A DNA stretch of 64,000 nucleotides from Molossus alvarezi (GCA_037176705.1 CM073893.1:16616074-16680073), one strand, 5' to 3'. Positions 22,671 to 34,565 are shown, counted from the stretch's first letter. The notes: a model not told the origin generated them from the letters alone. Program-made: numbers and translations.

Positions 22671-24792
22671 TTTTTTTTTTAAATTTTTTGTTGTTGTTGT
22701 TGTTGTTACAGATGTTTCTCCTTTTTTACCCCATTGACACCCTCCTCCCCGTCCCCCTCCCTCGCCCCATCCCTGGCTTTCTTGACCATGTCCATTGGTT
22801 ATGCATACATGCATATAAGTTCTGTGGTGTATCTCTTCCCACCCCCCACCCCCTATTTTGAGGGATGTCAGTCTGTGCCGTACTTCCATATTTCTGGGTC
22901 TACGGTTTTCCTCAGACTGTTATGTTCCTTATATTCCGTATATAAGTGAGATCATGTGGCATTTGTCTTTTTCTGCTTGGCTTATTTCACTTAGGATAAT
23001 ACTTTCCAGGTCCCTCCATGTCGTCTCAAAGGATAAGAGATCTTTATTTCTTACAGCTGCATAGTACTGCATTGTGTATATGGACCACAGCTTTGTTATC
23101 CAAGTGTCTACTGATGGACACTTGGGCTGTTTCCAGATCTTAGCTATTGTAAATAGTGCAGCTATGAACATGGGGGTACATATATTCTTCCTGATTGGTG
23201 TTTCAGGCTTCTAGGATATATTCCTAGAAGCAGGATCACTGGGTCAAATGTAAGTTCAATTTTTAATTTTGTGAGGTAACAACATAATGTTTTCCATAGT
23301 GGCTGCCACAGTCTGCATTTCCACCAGCAGTGTATTAGAGTCCCCTTTTCTCCACACCCTCGCCAACACTTGTTGTTTGATGATTTGTTGATGGCGGCCA
23401 TTCTGACAGGTGTGAGGTGGTACCTCATTGTTGTTTTAATTTGCATCTCTCTGATGATTAGTGATGTTGAGCATTTCTTCATATGTCTCTTGGCCATTTG
23501 TATGTCCTGTTTGGAGAGGTATCTATTCAGCTCCTCTGCCCATTTTTTAATTGGGTTCTTTGTCTTCCTTTTGTTGAGTTGTATGAGTACTCTTTATAAT
23601 TTAGAAATCAATCCCTTATCTGATGTATCATTGGCAATTATGTTCTCTCATACAGTGGGCTGCCTTTCCATTTTGGTACTTGGTTCTTTTGCTGTGCAGA
23701 AGCTTTTTAGTTTGATGTAGTCCCATGTGTTCATTTTTTCCTTTGTTTCTGTTGTTTTGGGTGATGTATCAGTAAAAATACTGCTGCGTATGATGTCCAA
23801 AATTTTGATGCCTACATTTTCTTCTAGTATTTTTATGGATTAACAGGTCACATTTGAATCTTTTATCCATTTTGAATTTATTCTTGTGTATGGTGTAAGT
23901 TGATGGTCTAGTTTCATTTTTTTGCATGTAGCTTTCCAATTTTCCCAACACCATTTATTAAAGAGGCTGTCTTTACTCCACTGTATGCTCTTGCCACCTT
24001 TGTCAAATATTAATTGAGCATATGGCCTTGGGTCCATTTCTGGGTTCTCAGTTTTGTTCCACTGGTCTACATGCCTGTTCTTGTGCCAGTACAAGGCTGT
24101 TTTGATTACATTCATGGTAGTATAACCTGATATCTGGTATTGTGATCCCACCTACTTTGTCCTTCTTTTTCAAAATTGCTGTGGCTATTCAGGGACGTTT
24201 TTGGTTCCATATGAACTTTTGAAGTATTTGTTCTAGTTTGGTGAAATATGTCGTTGGTATTTTGATGGGCATTGCAGTGAATCTACAGATTGCTTTGGTA
24301 GTATAGACATTTTAATTATGTTAATTCTTCCAATCCATGAACAAGGTATGTGCTTCCACTTTTTTAGATCTTCCTCTATTTCTTTTTTCAATGTCCTGTA
24401 GTTTTCTGCAAATAGGTCCTTTACTTCTTTGGTTAAGTTTATTCCTAGGTATCTTAATTTTTATGCTGCGGTGGTAAATGGGATTGTTTTTTCAGTTTCT
24501 CTGTCTGTGAGTTCATCATTGTTGTATACAAATGCCATCGATTTCTTGACATTAATTTTGTATCCTGCTACATTGCCAAATTTATTTATTAAGTCTAGTA
24601 GTTTTTTATGGAGTCTTTAGGGTTTTTTATGTATAATATCATGTCATCTGCAAATAATGACAGTTTCACTTTCTCCTTTCCAATTTGGATCCCTTTTATT
24701 TTTTCCTCATGCCTGATTGCTATGGCTAGGACTTCCAGTACTATGTTAAATAAGAGTGGCAAAAGTGGGCATCCCTGTCTTGTTCCTGTTCT

Positions 24793-25466
24793 TCATGGAA
24801 ATGTTTTTAGTTTCTGCCCATTGAGTATGATGTTGGCTATAGGTCTTTCATATATGGCCTTTATTATGTCAAAATATGATCCCTCTATTTCCACATTGCT
24901 GAGCGGTTTCATCAGAAATGGATGCTGGATTTTTTCAAATGATTTTTCAGTGTCTATTGATATGATCATGTGGTTTTTATTCTTCATTTTGTTTGTGGTG
25001 TATCACATTTATTGATTTGCGAATATTGTACCAGTCTTGCATCCCTGGGATGAATCCCACTTGGTCATGGTGAAGAATTTTTTTTGATGTATTGCTGGAT
25101 CTGATTTGCTAGTATTTTGTTCAGAATATTGGCATCTATGTTCATCAGGGATATTGGCCTATAGTTTTCTTTCTTTGTAGCGTCTTTTTCTGGTTTTGGA
25201 ATTAGAATTATGCTGGCCTCAGAGAACGAGTTTGGAAGTCTTTCTTCTTTTTGAATTTTTTGAAATAGTTTGAAGAGAATGGATGTTAGTTCTTTTTTGA
25301 ATGTTTGGTAAATCTCCCCCATGAAGCCATCTGGGCCCGGGCCTTTGTTTGCTGGGAGAGTCTTGATTACATCTTCAATTTCCTTAGTTGTTATTGGTCT
25401 GTTCAAGTTTTCTATCTCTTCCTGGTCCAGTTTTGGGAGACTGTGTGTTTCTAGAAATTTGTCCAT
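24793..25466 (-). pseudogene. L1-7 ORF2 reverse transcriptase remnant
   Basis: Two open stretches. The first (25,466-25,065, 133 codons) has [60 protein letters not shown] and [19 protein letters not shown], the L1 reverse-transcriptase fingers almost unbroken. The second (24,987-24,793) has [20 protein letters not shown], retaining the first catalytic aspartate, and [21 protein letters not shown] stop and frame change between them disables the polymerase. Confidence 0.9.
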
Positions 25467-25560
25467 TTCACTTAGATTGTTGAATTTGTTGCCATATAGT
25501 TGTTCATAGTAGCTGTTAACAATCTGTTGTGTTTCTGTGGTGTCCGTTGTTACTTCTCTT

Positions 25561-26499
25561 TCATTTCTGATTTTGTGTATTTGGGTTCTCTCTTTGTTTC
25601 TTGGTGAGCCTAGCTAAGGGTCCATCAATCTTGTTTATCTTTTTGAAAAACCAGCTCTTTGTTTCATTGATCCGTTGAATTGTGTTTTTGGTCTCCATGT
25701 CATTTATTTCTGGTGTGATCTTTACTATTTCCTTCCTTTTACATGCTCTGGGGTTTTCTTTTTGTTTGCTTTCTAATTCTTTAAGTTGTGAGGTTAGACA
25801 GTCAGTGAGAAATTTTTTTTGTTTCTTGAGGTAGGCCTGTAGTGCTATGAACTTCCCTCGCAGAACTGCTTTTGCTGCATCCCATAGATTTTGTGTAGTT
25901 GTGTGTTTATTTTCATTGGTTTCCAGGAAGTTTTTAATTTCTTCCTTGATTTCCTTGGTAACCCATTCATTGTTTAATAACATGCTATTTAGCCTCCATG
26001 TCTTCAAATGTCTTTGCATGTTCTTTTTGCAATTGATGTCTAGTTTCATGCTATTGTGATCTGAGAAGATGCTTGATATGATTTCAATCTTTTTGAACTT
26101 GTAGATATTTAGTTTGTGTCCTATCATGTGGTCTCTTTTTGAGAATGTCCCATGTGCACTTGAGTAGAATATGTATTCTGTAGTTTTGGGGTGTAATTCT
26201 TTGTAGATACCTATTAAATCCATTTGGTCTAGTGCTTCATTTAGAGTCTCTTTTTCCTTGCTCATTTTTTGTCTAGAGGATCTATCCAGTGCTGTCAACA
26301 GGGTGTTGAAGTCCCCTGCTATGATTGTATTGCTGTTGTTTTCTCCTTGGAAGTCCTCCAGAAGATTTTTAATATATTTTGGTGCTCCTATATTGGGTGC
26401 ATATATGTTTATCAAGGTTATATCTTCCTGGTGGATAGATTTTTCAATATTATGCAATATTATGTAGTGACCTTCTTTGTCTCTAGTTATGGCCTTCAT
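25561..26499 (-). pseudogene. L1-7 ORF2 endonuclease and linker, longest open stretch
   Basis: A 312-residue stretch covering most of the L1 endonuclease and the following linker. Around residues 60-66 it has AGDFNTLL with both catalytic residues of the GDFNT motif; near residue 120 [11 protein letters not shown] keeps the aspartate of the normal S.IDHILG; near residue 147 [14 protein letters not shown] keeps the SDH histidine. The later part ([12 protein letters not shown], then [20 protein letters not shown]) is the bridge to the reverse transcriptase. The apparent start methionine is internal to the domain: the N-terminal ~70 residues with the catalytic glutamate lie at 26,500-26,760 in other frames. 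Confidence 0.9.
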
Positions 26500-26797
26500 T
26501 TTGAAATCTATTTTTATCAGATATGAGTATTGCTACCCCAGCTTTTTTTTGCTTTCCATTTGCTTGGAAAATTTATTTCCATCCCTTCACTTTCAACCTA
26601 TGTGAGTGTTTTGTTGTGAGGTGGGTCTCTTGTAAACAAGATATAGATGAGTCATGCTTTCTTATTCAATTAGCTACTCTGTGTCTTTTTATCGTAGTAT
26701 TCAGTCCATTTACATATAAAGTGATTATTGATATGTACTTATTTAGTGTCATTTTTGTTTAGTGTGGTTATATTTTTCTTCTTATTTCTTGTACTAA

Positions 26798-27109
26798 TTA
26801 CAGTAGTTCTTTTAACATTTCTTGCAGTGTTGGTTTGTTGCTAATATGTTCCCTTAGCCATTTTTTTTTTTTGTCTGGGAAGCTCTTTATTTTGCCTTCT
26901 ATTTTGAATGATAGCCTTGCTGGGTAGAGTAGTCTTGGATTCAGATCCTTGTTTTCCTTAACCTTGATTACTTCATGCCATTCCCTTCTGGCCTGTAGTG
27001 TTTCTTGTGAGAAGTCAGCTGAGAGCCTAATTGGATTTCCTTTGTAGGTAACCTGTTGCTTATCTCTTGCTGCTTTTAGGATTCTCTCTTTTTCTTTAAT
27101 TTTTGGCAT
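26798..27109 (-). pseudogene. L1-7 ORF1 RNA-binding and C-terminal domain
   Basis: A 103-residue minus-strand stretch: MPKIKEKERILKAARDKQQV, TYKGNPIRLSADFSQETLQA, RREWHEVIKVKENKDLNPRL and LYPARLSFKIEGKIKSFPDK. This is a well-preserved L1 ORF1 C-terminal domain, the clearest in the window with that of L1-9. The coiled-coil half is in a separate frame upstream at 27,694-27,437. Confidence 0.9.
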
Positions 27110-27436
27110 TTTAATACTATGTGTCTTGGTGTGGGCCTGTTTGAGTTCTTCTTACTTGGGGCTCTCTGTGCTTCTTGAACCTGAATGCCTTCTTCCTTCA
27201 CCAAATTGGGGAAGTATTCTGTCACTATTTCTTCAAATATATTCTCTAACCCTTGCTCATTTTCTTCATCTTCGGGGACTCCTATTATGTGAATATTGTT
27301 ACGTTTCCAGTTGTCCCACAGTTCTCTTAAGCTGTCTTCCTGTTTTTTTAATAGTTTTTTTTTCCTTTTGGTTTTCTGATTGGTTGATTTTTTTCTACCC
27401 TGCCTTCTAATTCACTGATCCGGTCCTCAGCTTCCT

Positions 27437-27694
27437 CTACTCTGCTTTTTCTAATGTGTTTTTCATTTCTGATATGTCATTTTTTATCTCTTCTTGGTGG
27501 TTTTTAATTTCCAATTGGTTTATTTTCAGCATCTCTATGTCCTTACTCATGCTGTTAAGCTTCCTCAAGATCATGGCTCTGAATTGTAGCTCTGTTAACT
27601 TGCCTAACTGCTCCACATTGATCTCATCTTTGGTGGAGGCCTCTTGTTCTTTCATTTGGCTTCTGTTTCTGTGTTTCACCATTTTGGCTATCAC
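27437..27694 (-). pseudogene. L1-7 ORF1 N-terminus and coiled coil
   Basis: Eighty-five residues starting MIAKMVKHRNRSQMKEQEAS, then LTELQFRAMILRKLNSMSKD and IEMLKINQLEIKNHQEEIKN ending in DISEMKNTLEKAE. Heptad-like spacing of I/L fits the L1 ORF1 coiled coil. The start lies right after the 5'UTR, as expected. A frame change follows the final KAE. Confidence 0.85.
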
Positions 27695-28487
27695 AGTGGG
27701 CTTTGGAGCCTGTCAAGTTTTTCCTGTGGGTGGTGTTGTTCTGCTGTTTGTGGCTCCCTTTCCTGGATTTAGATGAGTGAGGGGGACCCACATTAAAAAC
27801 CACTGTCATGTCTTACTTTCCTGGTTAAAGGTGCTAGCCCAGGAAAGGTACTGTTATCCTCTAGCTTTTTGCCTGGAGGCTAAGAATTTGGTTACTTGAA
27901 GAGTTTTGGGTTGTCAATTGATTGAAAAACTCCGTCAGGTGCTCAGCATAAGGGGATTTCCCAAGGGTGGGGCAGATGCTGGTTGTTAGTGAGCCTCAAT
28001 TAGCATTTCAATGGCCCACAGGGTGGCGTTGGATCTCCGAGGGAGGGGCTGCTGCCTTTCCCGAGAGCCCTGGGAAGGAGCAATATGGCCACCGTCCTGT
28101 GTGGCTGCAACTCAGCAAAAGCTCTGAGTGCCCTCCAAATCCTGAGTGTCCCCTCACAGTTCCAGTCCAGTCTGCCCTCCCTCTGCTGGAGCCCAAAGTG
28201 AGTGGCTGTGGCTTTTTTAGCCTCTGTCCTGGCTCTGCGCTGTGGAGCTGCTTGGGACTTTAACCCGAGGGTGCCACTCCCAGCTAAGGCTGCTGCTGCG
28301 CTGCCGATCATTGGCTTCCACTCCCCGTCTCGTGCCTTCGCAATCCTACCAGGATCGAGTCAGTGTTCCTGGTTTTATGGTCCTGGCAAGCTGCTTTCTG
28401 TTGCTTTTTCTCTTTGATTTGTCTGTGTTATAGTTGTGATTTCAGTTTGGTTCTGGGAGACGGTCTGTGTAGCTTCCATTCACTCCA

Positions 28488-28499
28488 CCGCCATTTTGG
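28488..28499 (-). promoter_or_regulatory. YY1-type motif at the L1-7 5' end
   Basis: CCGCCATTTTGG on the plus strand gives CCAAAATGGCGG on the element strand, a full YY1 consensus match (AAAATGGCGG), about 10-20 nt from the 5' end set by the target-site duplication. This matches the position of the YY1 site in human L1, which fixes the transcription start. It is the best-preserved such site in the window. Confidence 0.85.
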
Positions 28500-30499
28500 A
28501 TCTCCCTCTCTGGGAAGTTCTTTATCTCTCTTTTGACTGCAAATGATAGCTTTGCTGGGTAGAGTAATCTTGGTTTTAAGCTCTTCCTTTATATCACTTG
28601 GGGTATTTCTTGCCAATCCCTTCTGGCCTGCAAAGTTTCTCATGAGAAATAATCTCACACTTTTATGGGAGCTCCCTTGTAGGTAATAAAGTGCTCTTCT
28701 CTTACTGCTTTTAAAATTCTTTCTTTGTCTTTAACCTTTTGCATTTTGATGATGATGTGTCTTGGTGTGTACCTTATTAGGTTCATTTTTGTGTGTGTGA
28801 CTCTCTGAATTTCCTGGACTTGTATGTCTATTTCCTTCACCAGGTCATTATTTTTTTACATAGGATTTTTATTCTTTGCTCTCTCTTCTTCTGACACCCC
28901 CATGATGCAAATGTTGGTATACTTGAAGTTGTCCCAAAAGCTCCTTAAACTATCCTCTCCCCTTTTTTGGATTCTTTTTGCTGTTTTCTGCTTTCTTATT
29001 TTCCAAATTGCTGATTTGATCCTCTGTTTCATCTACTTCTCTATTGATTCCCTCTTATGTATTTTTAATTTCAGTTAATGTATTCTCTGTTTCTGACTGG
29101 TCCTTTTTGTTTCCTATCTCGTTGTTGAAGTTGTCACTAAGTTCATTTACTTTTACCCTAAGTTTATTGAGCAGCTTATAAACCAGTATTTTGAACTCTG
29201 TATCTAGTAGATTGCTTGTTTCCATTTGGTTTAGCTCTTTTTCTGGAGTTTTGTTCTATTCCTTTATTTGGGAAATAATTTTTGTCTCCTCATTTTGGCA
29301 TCCTCTCTGTGTTTGTTTCTATGTATTAGGTAGAGCTGCTATGTCTCCCAGGCTTGGTAGAGGGGCCTAAAGTAGTGGGTATTCTGTAGGGTCCTGTGGC
29401 ATGTCCTCCCCGAATACTCAACCCAGTACTACTGGTGTACACTTCCCACGTGTGCTGTTTACACATTCCTGTTTCAGTTGAGCCTTTATTGCTGTTGGCA
29501 CATCAATGGGAGAGATTTGCCCTGAGGCTGATTGGCTGTGAGGACTGGACACAACCACCATGGAGGATCAGCTGTACAGGGGTTGACCCCACAGGGCAGG
29601 ATTTACTTCAGTGGGACTCTGGTGCTTGCTGAGTCCACTCACTGAGTGTATCCCTTGTGGAGGAGGTTGGCTGGCACTTTGACATGATCTGAAGTTGTCG
29701 ACTAGGTGCACTGTCTCCGGACCTTCCCAGAGGTGTAGGTCAAGATTAGTTCCCCAACCTGTGTTCTATCTGGGATCACCTTGCATGAGCTACAAAGCTA
29801 TCTATAGATGGATGCTACTTGGGGTGGGCTTGGAAGTGCCCAAGAGTGGCTGAGCTGTGAACCATGGCTGACTGCCCTTACTGCCAGACCTGGGGCCATT
29901 TAGTGTGAGATACATGGCACCCTGAGGCCAGATGTTGCTTATTTGAGAGATTTTAGGAAAGTCTGAAGCATGAGCCAAGACAGGCCATTTGTATGTAAAA
30001 GCCACTGGAAACATCTTGGGTGGACCCACAAGTTGGGTGGGGTGGTGTGTCTGGGAATAACCAGGGTAGGATGAACAGTGTTAGCCAGGTTGATGGAAAC
30101 TCAGATATTGTGTCATCCTGTTTGTTCTGTGGGAAGAGGGCCCAGAAAAGGAACAATGGCCTTTGCCAGCACTTCTATTGGGGAAAAAACACCCCCCCCC
30201 CCAGTTTTCACCCAGATGCCAGACAATTCAGTTTCCCCCCATATGTCCCTGATACCCCAGCAATGGGACACAGTGAGTGAATCTGAGTATGTTTCTGCAC
30301 AGGCTCTTTGAAAGGAACACCTGGGATGCCAGTAGCCCTTCATCTCACTCAGCCACAGTCTCCACTGTTTTTTATACCCAAAATTATAAGGACTTCTCTT
30401 TCTGGCACTGAAACTTGGGGCTGGGGGGCATGGTGTGGGGCTGAGATCCTTCGCCCCTCAGGGACCTTCGCAGTCAAGATATGACCCCAAATTTTCAAA

Positions 30500-30716
30500 A
30501 GATGCTCAAGTAAGAATATGATTTTATTGATTTTCGAGAGAGAGGAAGGAAGAGAGAGAGACATTGGTGTGAGAGAAACATTGATAGTTGCCTCCCATAT
30601 GTGCTCTTACTGGGAATTGAATCCACAACCTAGGTATGTGCCCTCACCAAGAACTAAATCCACAACCTTTTGAGGTATGGACAATGCTCTAACCAACTGA
30701 GCCAACTGGCCAGGGC
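30500..30716 (-). mobile_element. VES SINE in the L1-6 5'UTR
   Basis: Antisense SINE with body ATTGATTTTCGAGAGAGAGG and head ending AACTGGCCAGGGC. It splits the L1-6 5'UTR between CCCCAAATTTTC and TTTTAACCACTACATG. It has the short tail type lacking the CTCACCCGAGGA box. Confidence 0.88.
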
Positions 30717-30933
30717 ATAATTCCCATTTTTAACCACTACATGTAGGTGTGAGATTAGATCATTTCATGTCTCTGCCCCTCCTACCATTTTTCATGTGGC
30801 TTCTTCTTTATATCCTTACTTGTAGGACTTCTGTTCAGCTAGACTTAAGGCAGTTTTGAATGATGGTTGTGTAATTCAGTTGTAATTTTGATGTGGTTGT
30901 GGGAGGATTCGAGTGCCATACTTACCTACACTG

Positions 30934-30940
30934 CCATCAT
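30934..30940 (-). promoter_or_regulatory. YY1-like motif at the L1-6 5' end
   Basis: CCATCAT (ATGATGG on the element strand) sits about 10 nt inside the right end of L1-6, in the place where L1-7 and L1-8 have their YY1 sites. One base departs from the core, probably by decay. It supports the view that L1-6 keeps a genuine 5' end. Confidence 0.45.
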
Positions 30941-32263
30941 GACTAAAAGCCCTGTTTTTTTGTTTGTTGTTGTTGTTTTGTTTTTTAGAAATAACCTTTA
31001 TCAGATTGAGGAAGTTCTAATTTGATGAGAATTTTTATAATGAATGAGTGTTGAATATTTGGAAATGTTTTCTGCATCTATTGAATTAATCATATAGGTT
31101 TTCTCCTTTATTCTGTTAATATAGGGAATCAAGTTGATTAAACTTGGAATGTTAAAGCAACTCTGAATTTATAGGATAAACCCTATTCCATCAATATGTA
31201 TTAGTATTTTTACATTTTGATGATTTCAATTTGTTTACAATTTGTTAAATATCTTTTGCTTTATGTACATGAGGAATAATGGTCTTGTAGTTGCTTTTTA
31301 ATGTTTTTGACAGGTTTTTGTATTAAGGTTTTCTTGATTTCATAAAATGAGTTGGGAAGTGATTTCTCCTGCTCTGTTTTTTGAGAGATTTTTTATGTAC
31401 AGTTGGAGTTTCCCCCTCTTATATTTTCAATAGAATATTCCAGTGAAACCACCTGGCCCTGAATTTTTTATGTGGGAATATTTTTTAATAACTACTTCAA
31501 ATTTCAAACTATATTGGGCTACTCAGAATTCAATTTTATTTTTTGTCAGATTTAGTAAATTGTAATATTCAAGGAATTTGTTCACCTCCTCTCAGTTGTA
31601 AAATTTTTGGCATTTTCCATTTCATTATTTTGTATCCATTTAATATTTATATGACCTTTAGTGATAATTCTTCCTTCATTCCTGATATTAATAATTTGGG
31701 TTGTCTATTTCTACTTTTAGTTCTCCTCTCTTTTCCTCACTCTAACCAGGTGTCACTCAATTTTGTTGCTCTTTTTCAATTTTTGGCTTTGTTAAATTTC
31801 TCTATTGTCTGCTTTCCATTGTATTGATTTCTGGTCTTATCTGTATTATTTTCTGCCTTCTATTTATTTTAGGTTTATTTTGCTCTTCTCTGTCTTCTTG
31901 AAATAAATTGTTAGGTCACCAATTTAAGACTATTTTTCTCTAAAAATATTAATATTAAAAGCTATAAATTTTCCTCCACAACTGTTTTAAATGTGTTTTA
32001 CAAATTTAAGTATATCATTTAGTTTGAGTTATTTTCTAAAAACTTCTTTTCTTGTCCATAAATTACTTAGAAGTGTCTCATTTAATTTCTAATTACTTGG
32101 AGTTTTTCTAGGTATCTTACTATTGAATTCTAATTTATTCCACAGTAATCAAAGAATATACTCTGCCTAATTTTAATACTTTTAATTTATTGAGACTTGT
32201 TTTATGGCCAAGCAGATGATCCCTCTTGGTGAACATGTATTCTGTTCTATTCTATTTATTTAA

Positions 32264-32425
32264 AAAAAATTTTTAGAGGAGGGAGAGAGAGATAGAAATA
32301 TTGATGTGAGAGAGAAGCATCGATTGGCTGTCTCCTGTATGTGCCCTGCTGGGGATTGAGCTCACAACCCGGGAATGTGCCTTGATGGAGAACCAAACAG
32401 GGACCTCTCAGTCCATGGGACAATG
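32264..32425 (-). mobile_element. VES SINE missing its tRNA head
   Basis: Antisense copy with A-rich end, body GAGGGAGAGAGAGATAGAAA, and the CTGCTGGGGATTGAGCTCAC segment, but the last ~40 bp of the tRNA head (normally ending GGCCAGGGC) is absent. It is thus truncated at the 5' end of the SINE. Confidence 0.8.
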
Positions 32426-32687
32426 TTCTATCAATATCAATTAGGTCAATGTGGTTGGTATCTTTTATGTCTTTACTGCACTATTTTATCTAATTGTTCT
32501 ATTAATGTCTGAGAACTATGATTGTGGGATTATCTATCTATTCTTAATTTAATTCTCTCAACATTTGTTCCATGTATTTTGAAGCTCTGTTATTAGACAC
32601 ATACACATTTATGACTAAAAATCTTACTGATAAATTGGATATATTATTATTATGAAATGTCTCTCTTTACTTTGGTAACTGTCTTTA

Positions 32688-32931
32688 TTTATTTATTTAT
32701 TTAATTTTATTTTTTATCCTCACCCAAGGACATTTTTGCATTTATCTTCAGATAGAGTGGAGGAAAAGAGGGAGGAAGAGATAGAGAGAAACATCAACAT
32801 GGGAGAGACACATTGAGTGGTTGCCACCCACACAACCCCAACCGGAGTGGGGACAAACTGCAACTGAGGTACGTGCCCTTAGCGGGAACCTAACTCGGGG
32901 CTCTCTGATCCTGAGCCAAACCGGCCAGGGC
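32688..32931 (-). mobile_element. VES SINE in L1-5
   Basis: Antisense SINE, T-rich left end, tail TATCCTCACCCAAGGACATT and head ending AACCGGCCAGGGC. Flanked by GTAACTGTCTTTAT (left) and GTAACTCTTTAT (right). A short deletion in the head removes the usual CTCTAACCG segment. Confidence 0.88.
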
Positions 32932-33258
32932 AGTAACTCTTTATCTTAAAGTCTACTTCTTATGATATTAAAATAGCTAATTCTGCTTTCCTGAGTTTAC
33001 TATTTGCATGATATATATTTTCCTATCCACTTACTTTTGATCTATCTGATCTTTAAATGTAAAGTTTATCTCTTGTAGATAGGGGTGTTGTATTCTTTAT
33101 ATTTACTCTGCTTAGAGTTTATTGAACTCTTTAAATTTTAAATGTGTTATCTTTTACCAGACTCTAGACATTTTTGCATATTGGTTATTCAAATAATATT
33201 TATACCCTGTTTTCTTCTCTCTTTTTTGGAATTCCAATAACATGTATCCTGAACTTTT

Positions 33259-33465
33259 TTTCCCTATTGAATTTTAGAGGGAGTGAAAGTGAGGGAGGGA
33301 GGGAGGGAGAGGGGAAGGGAAAGAGAGAAAGAGAAACATCGGTGTGAGAGAGACATATCAATTGGTTGCCTCCTGCACACCACTGACCAGGGCAGGAATC
33401 GAACCTGCAATGATCCTTCAGTGTGCAGGCTAACACACTCACCGTGGAGCCACACTGGCCAGGGC
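33259..33465 (-). mobile_element. VES SINE in L1-5
   Basis: Antisense SINE with GGGAGGGAGGGAG-rich body at 33,293-33,312 and head ending CACTGGCCAGGGC. Flanks TATCCTGAACTTTTT and TATGCTGAATCTTTT are the target-site duplication. Confidence 0.88.
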
Positions 33466-33659
33466 TATGCTGAATCTTTTGCTTTGGACCACAGGTTCTT
33501 GAGACATTGCTGCTGTTCTCTTTTCTTTCTTTTTTCCATCTGTTCTTCAGATTGGTGATTTTAATGTATCTTCAAGTTCATGGATTTGTTTTAAATGTGA
33601 ATGTTCTGTTTTCCTAAATGATTATGATTTGAATATATTTTGATTACCAAAGGAAATTG

Positions 33660-33850
33660 AGTGACTGGCTTTTTAAATTTTTGACAGGAATAGGAAGGGC
33701 AGTAGTGGCTGCTTAATTTGTGGGATCCAGTGCAAAATAAAAATGTGAGGTTTCTGTTAAAAAATTATTAAGAATTTCAAGACCATGACAGAGAGCACTC
33801 AAGGAAGAACGAGGCCCTCTGAACACACAGCCCTGTGGAACTGGGCAAGT
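33660..33850. repeat. Old interspersed repeat of unrecognised family
   Basis: The segment around GGGATCCAGTGCAAAATAAA to CATGACAGAGAGCACTCAAG, with AAAATTATTAAGAATTTCAA inside, has the feel of a widely shared mammalian repeat, but I cannot name the family or define its ends. Confidence 0.35.
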
Positions 33851-33894
33851 CGCCTGTCAGTGGAACTGAGTGTAGGGCAGTGGTCGATTTCAGG

Positions 33895-34085
33895 GCTGCC
33901 TGTAAGATTCATCAGAATTTGAATTCCAGATCCATTACTTGCTAGCTGAGTAATCTTAGACAGGTTTCTTTTTCTCTTCTAGCTTTAGTGTTCTTATCTG
34001 CAAAATGAGTTTTTCCTAGGTTTGTTGTGAGGTGTAAATGATAGCTATGCAAAGTGCCTACTACATGTGATGCATGATATGGTAG
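33895..34085 (+). repeat. MIR SINE
   Basis: Ancient tRNA-derived MIR in sense: ATTACTTGCTAGCTGAGTAA, then AGTGTTCTTATCTGCAAAAT (the GTAAAATGGG core) and TTTGTTGTGAGGTGTAAATG. These match the order of the MIR core. Typical of mammal-wide repeats, about 30 percent diverged by eye. Confidence 0.85.
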
Positions 34086-34565
34086 AAAAGGAAGTTATGT
34101 GGACTTTAGTAGAAGAAAATGTGGAAGGAAAGCTGTTACATCAGAAAGAGAATGTCTCTTGTGTTATCAACTGAAGACTGGGAGATATGAGGTAAGAAAT
34201 GTGTGTGTGAGTGTAGACAGGCAGGGGACAAGTTTGAAAAATTAGGGGTGCTCCCCATCCCAGTAAGTGGGAGGGAACTGGTGGGGAGATACATTCCCTG
34301 AACCAGTGTCTGGGTGGCGCTATTAGTCCAGAAGAACTTGGTTATGTGCTAAGTGTACAGGTGTGTGTTAAAGGGTGAGGCAAAGGAAGAATAGAAGCAT
34401 AGAAAGGAAAAACAATGTGCCAAACAGGCGTTCATGTAAAGCAGAACTTTTGAAAATCTGCAGCGTGCTGAAAGAGTACAGTGCTTCCCAACCGCCTAGG
34501 TAGAGCTATCAGGACATTTGGTTTACCTAGGTAGAAATATGAGGATTTGGTTTATGTGTAATAAT

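Larger units (their letters stand above)
22420..28508 (-). mobile_element. L1-7: nearly complete antisense L1, youngest-looking in the window
   Basis: Minus-strand order: YY1-bearing 5'UTR (28,508-27,700), ORF1 (27,694-26,798), ORF2 (about 26,760-22,950), 3'UTR (to about 22,690), A-run, then an extra 245 bp of another L1 3'UTR (22,670-22,430) before the final A-tail. Target-site duplication TCTGGGAAACTCTTT at 22,405-22,419 and TCTGGGAAGTTCTTT at 28,509-28,523 brackets the whole unit in L1-6 ORF1. No SINE interrupts it and it has the longest open stretch in the window (312 codons), but stops and frameshifts remain. Confidence 0.9.
21088..30949 (-). mobile_element. L1-6: internally deleted antisense L1 (host of L1-7)
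   Basis: Segments 21,088-22,419 and 28,509-30,949 form one element once L1-7 is removed. On the minus strand it has a 5'UTR (30,949-29,300), ORF1 (about 29,250-28,509 plus 22,419-22,340), the first ~100 codons of the ORF2 endonuclease (22,340-21,750), then a jump at about 21,735-21,749 straight to the ORF2 C-terminus and 3'UTR (21,735-21,088). Endonuclease end and reverse transcriptase are missing. T-rich sequence GTTTTTTT borders both ends as a weak target-site duplication. SINEs lie at 21,767 and 30,500. Confidence 0.75.
19441..33655 (-). mobile_element. L1-5: ancient antisense L1M, split by nested elements
   Basis: Visible segments are 19,441-20,045, 20,548-20,778 and 30,960-33,655, all reading as old L1 ORF2 (and ORF1 near the right end) backwards, with very heavy divergence. 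Diagnostic phrases include GTCCCAGCACCA-like CCCAGCACCACTTGTGAAAG, TTAAGTATAATGTTAGCTAT and CCTTTATCAGATTGAGGAAG. The last two normally lie a few tens of bases apart but are here about 10 kb apart, showing that the intervening L1-6 and L1-7 were inserted later. SINEs at 20,046, 20,301, 20,779, 32,264, 32,688 and 33,259 also split it. Confidence 0.82.

Noticed and set aside
30189..30203. C run as a possible structured or regulatory site
   Set aside because: A simple homopolymer in an L1 5'UTR with no supporting G-tract pattern.
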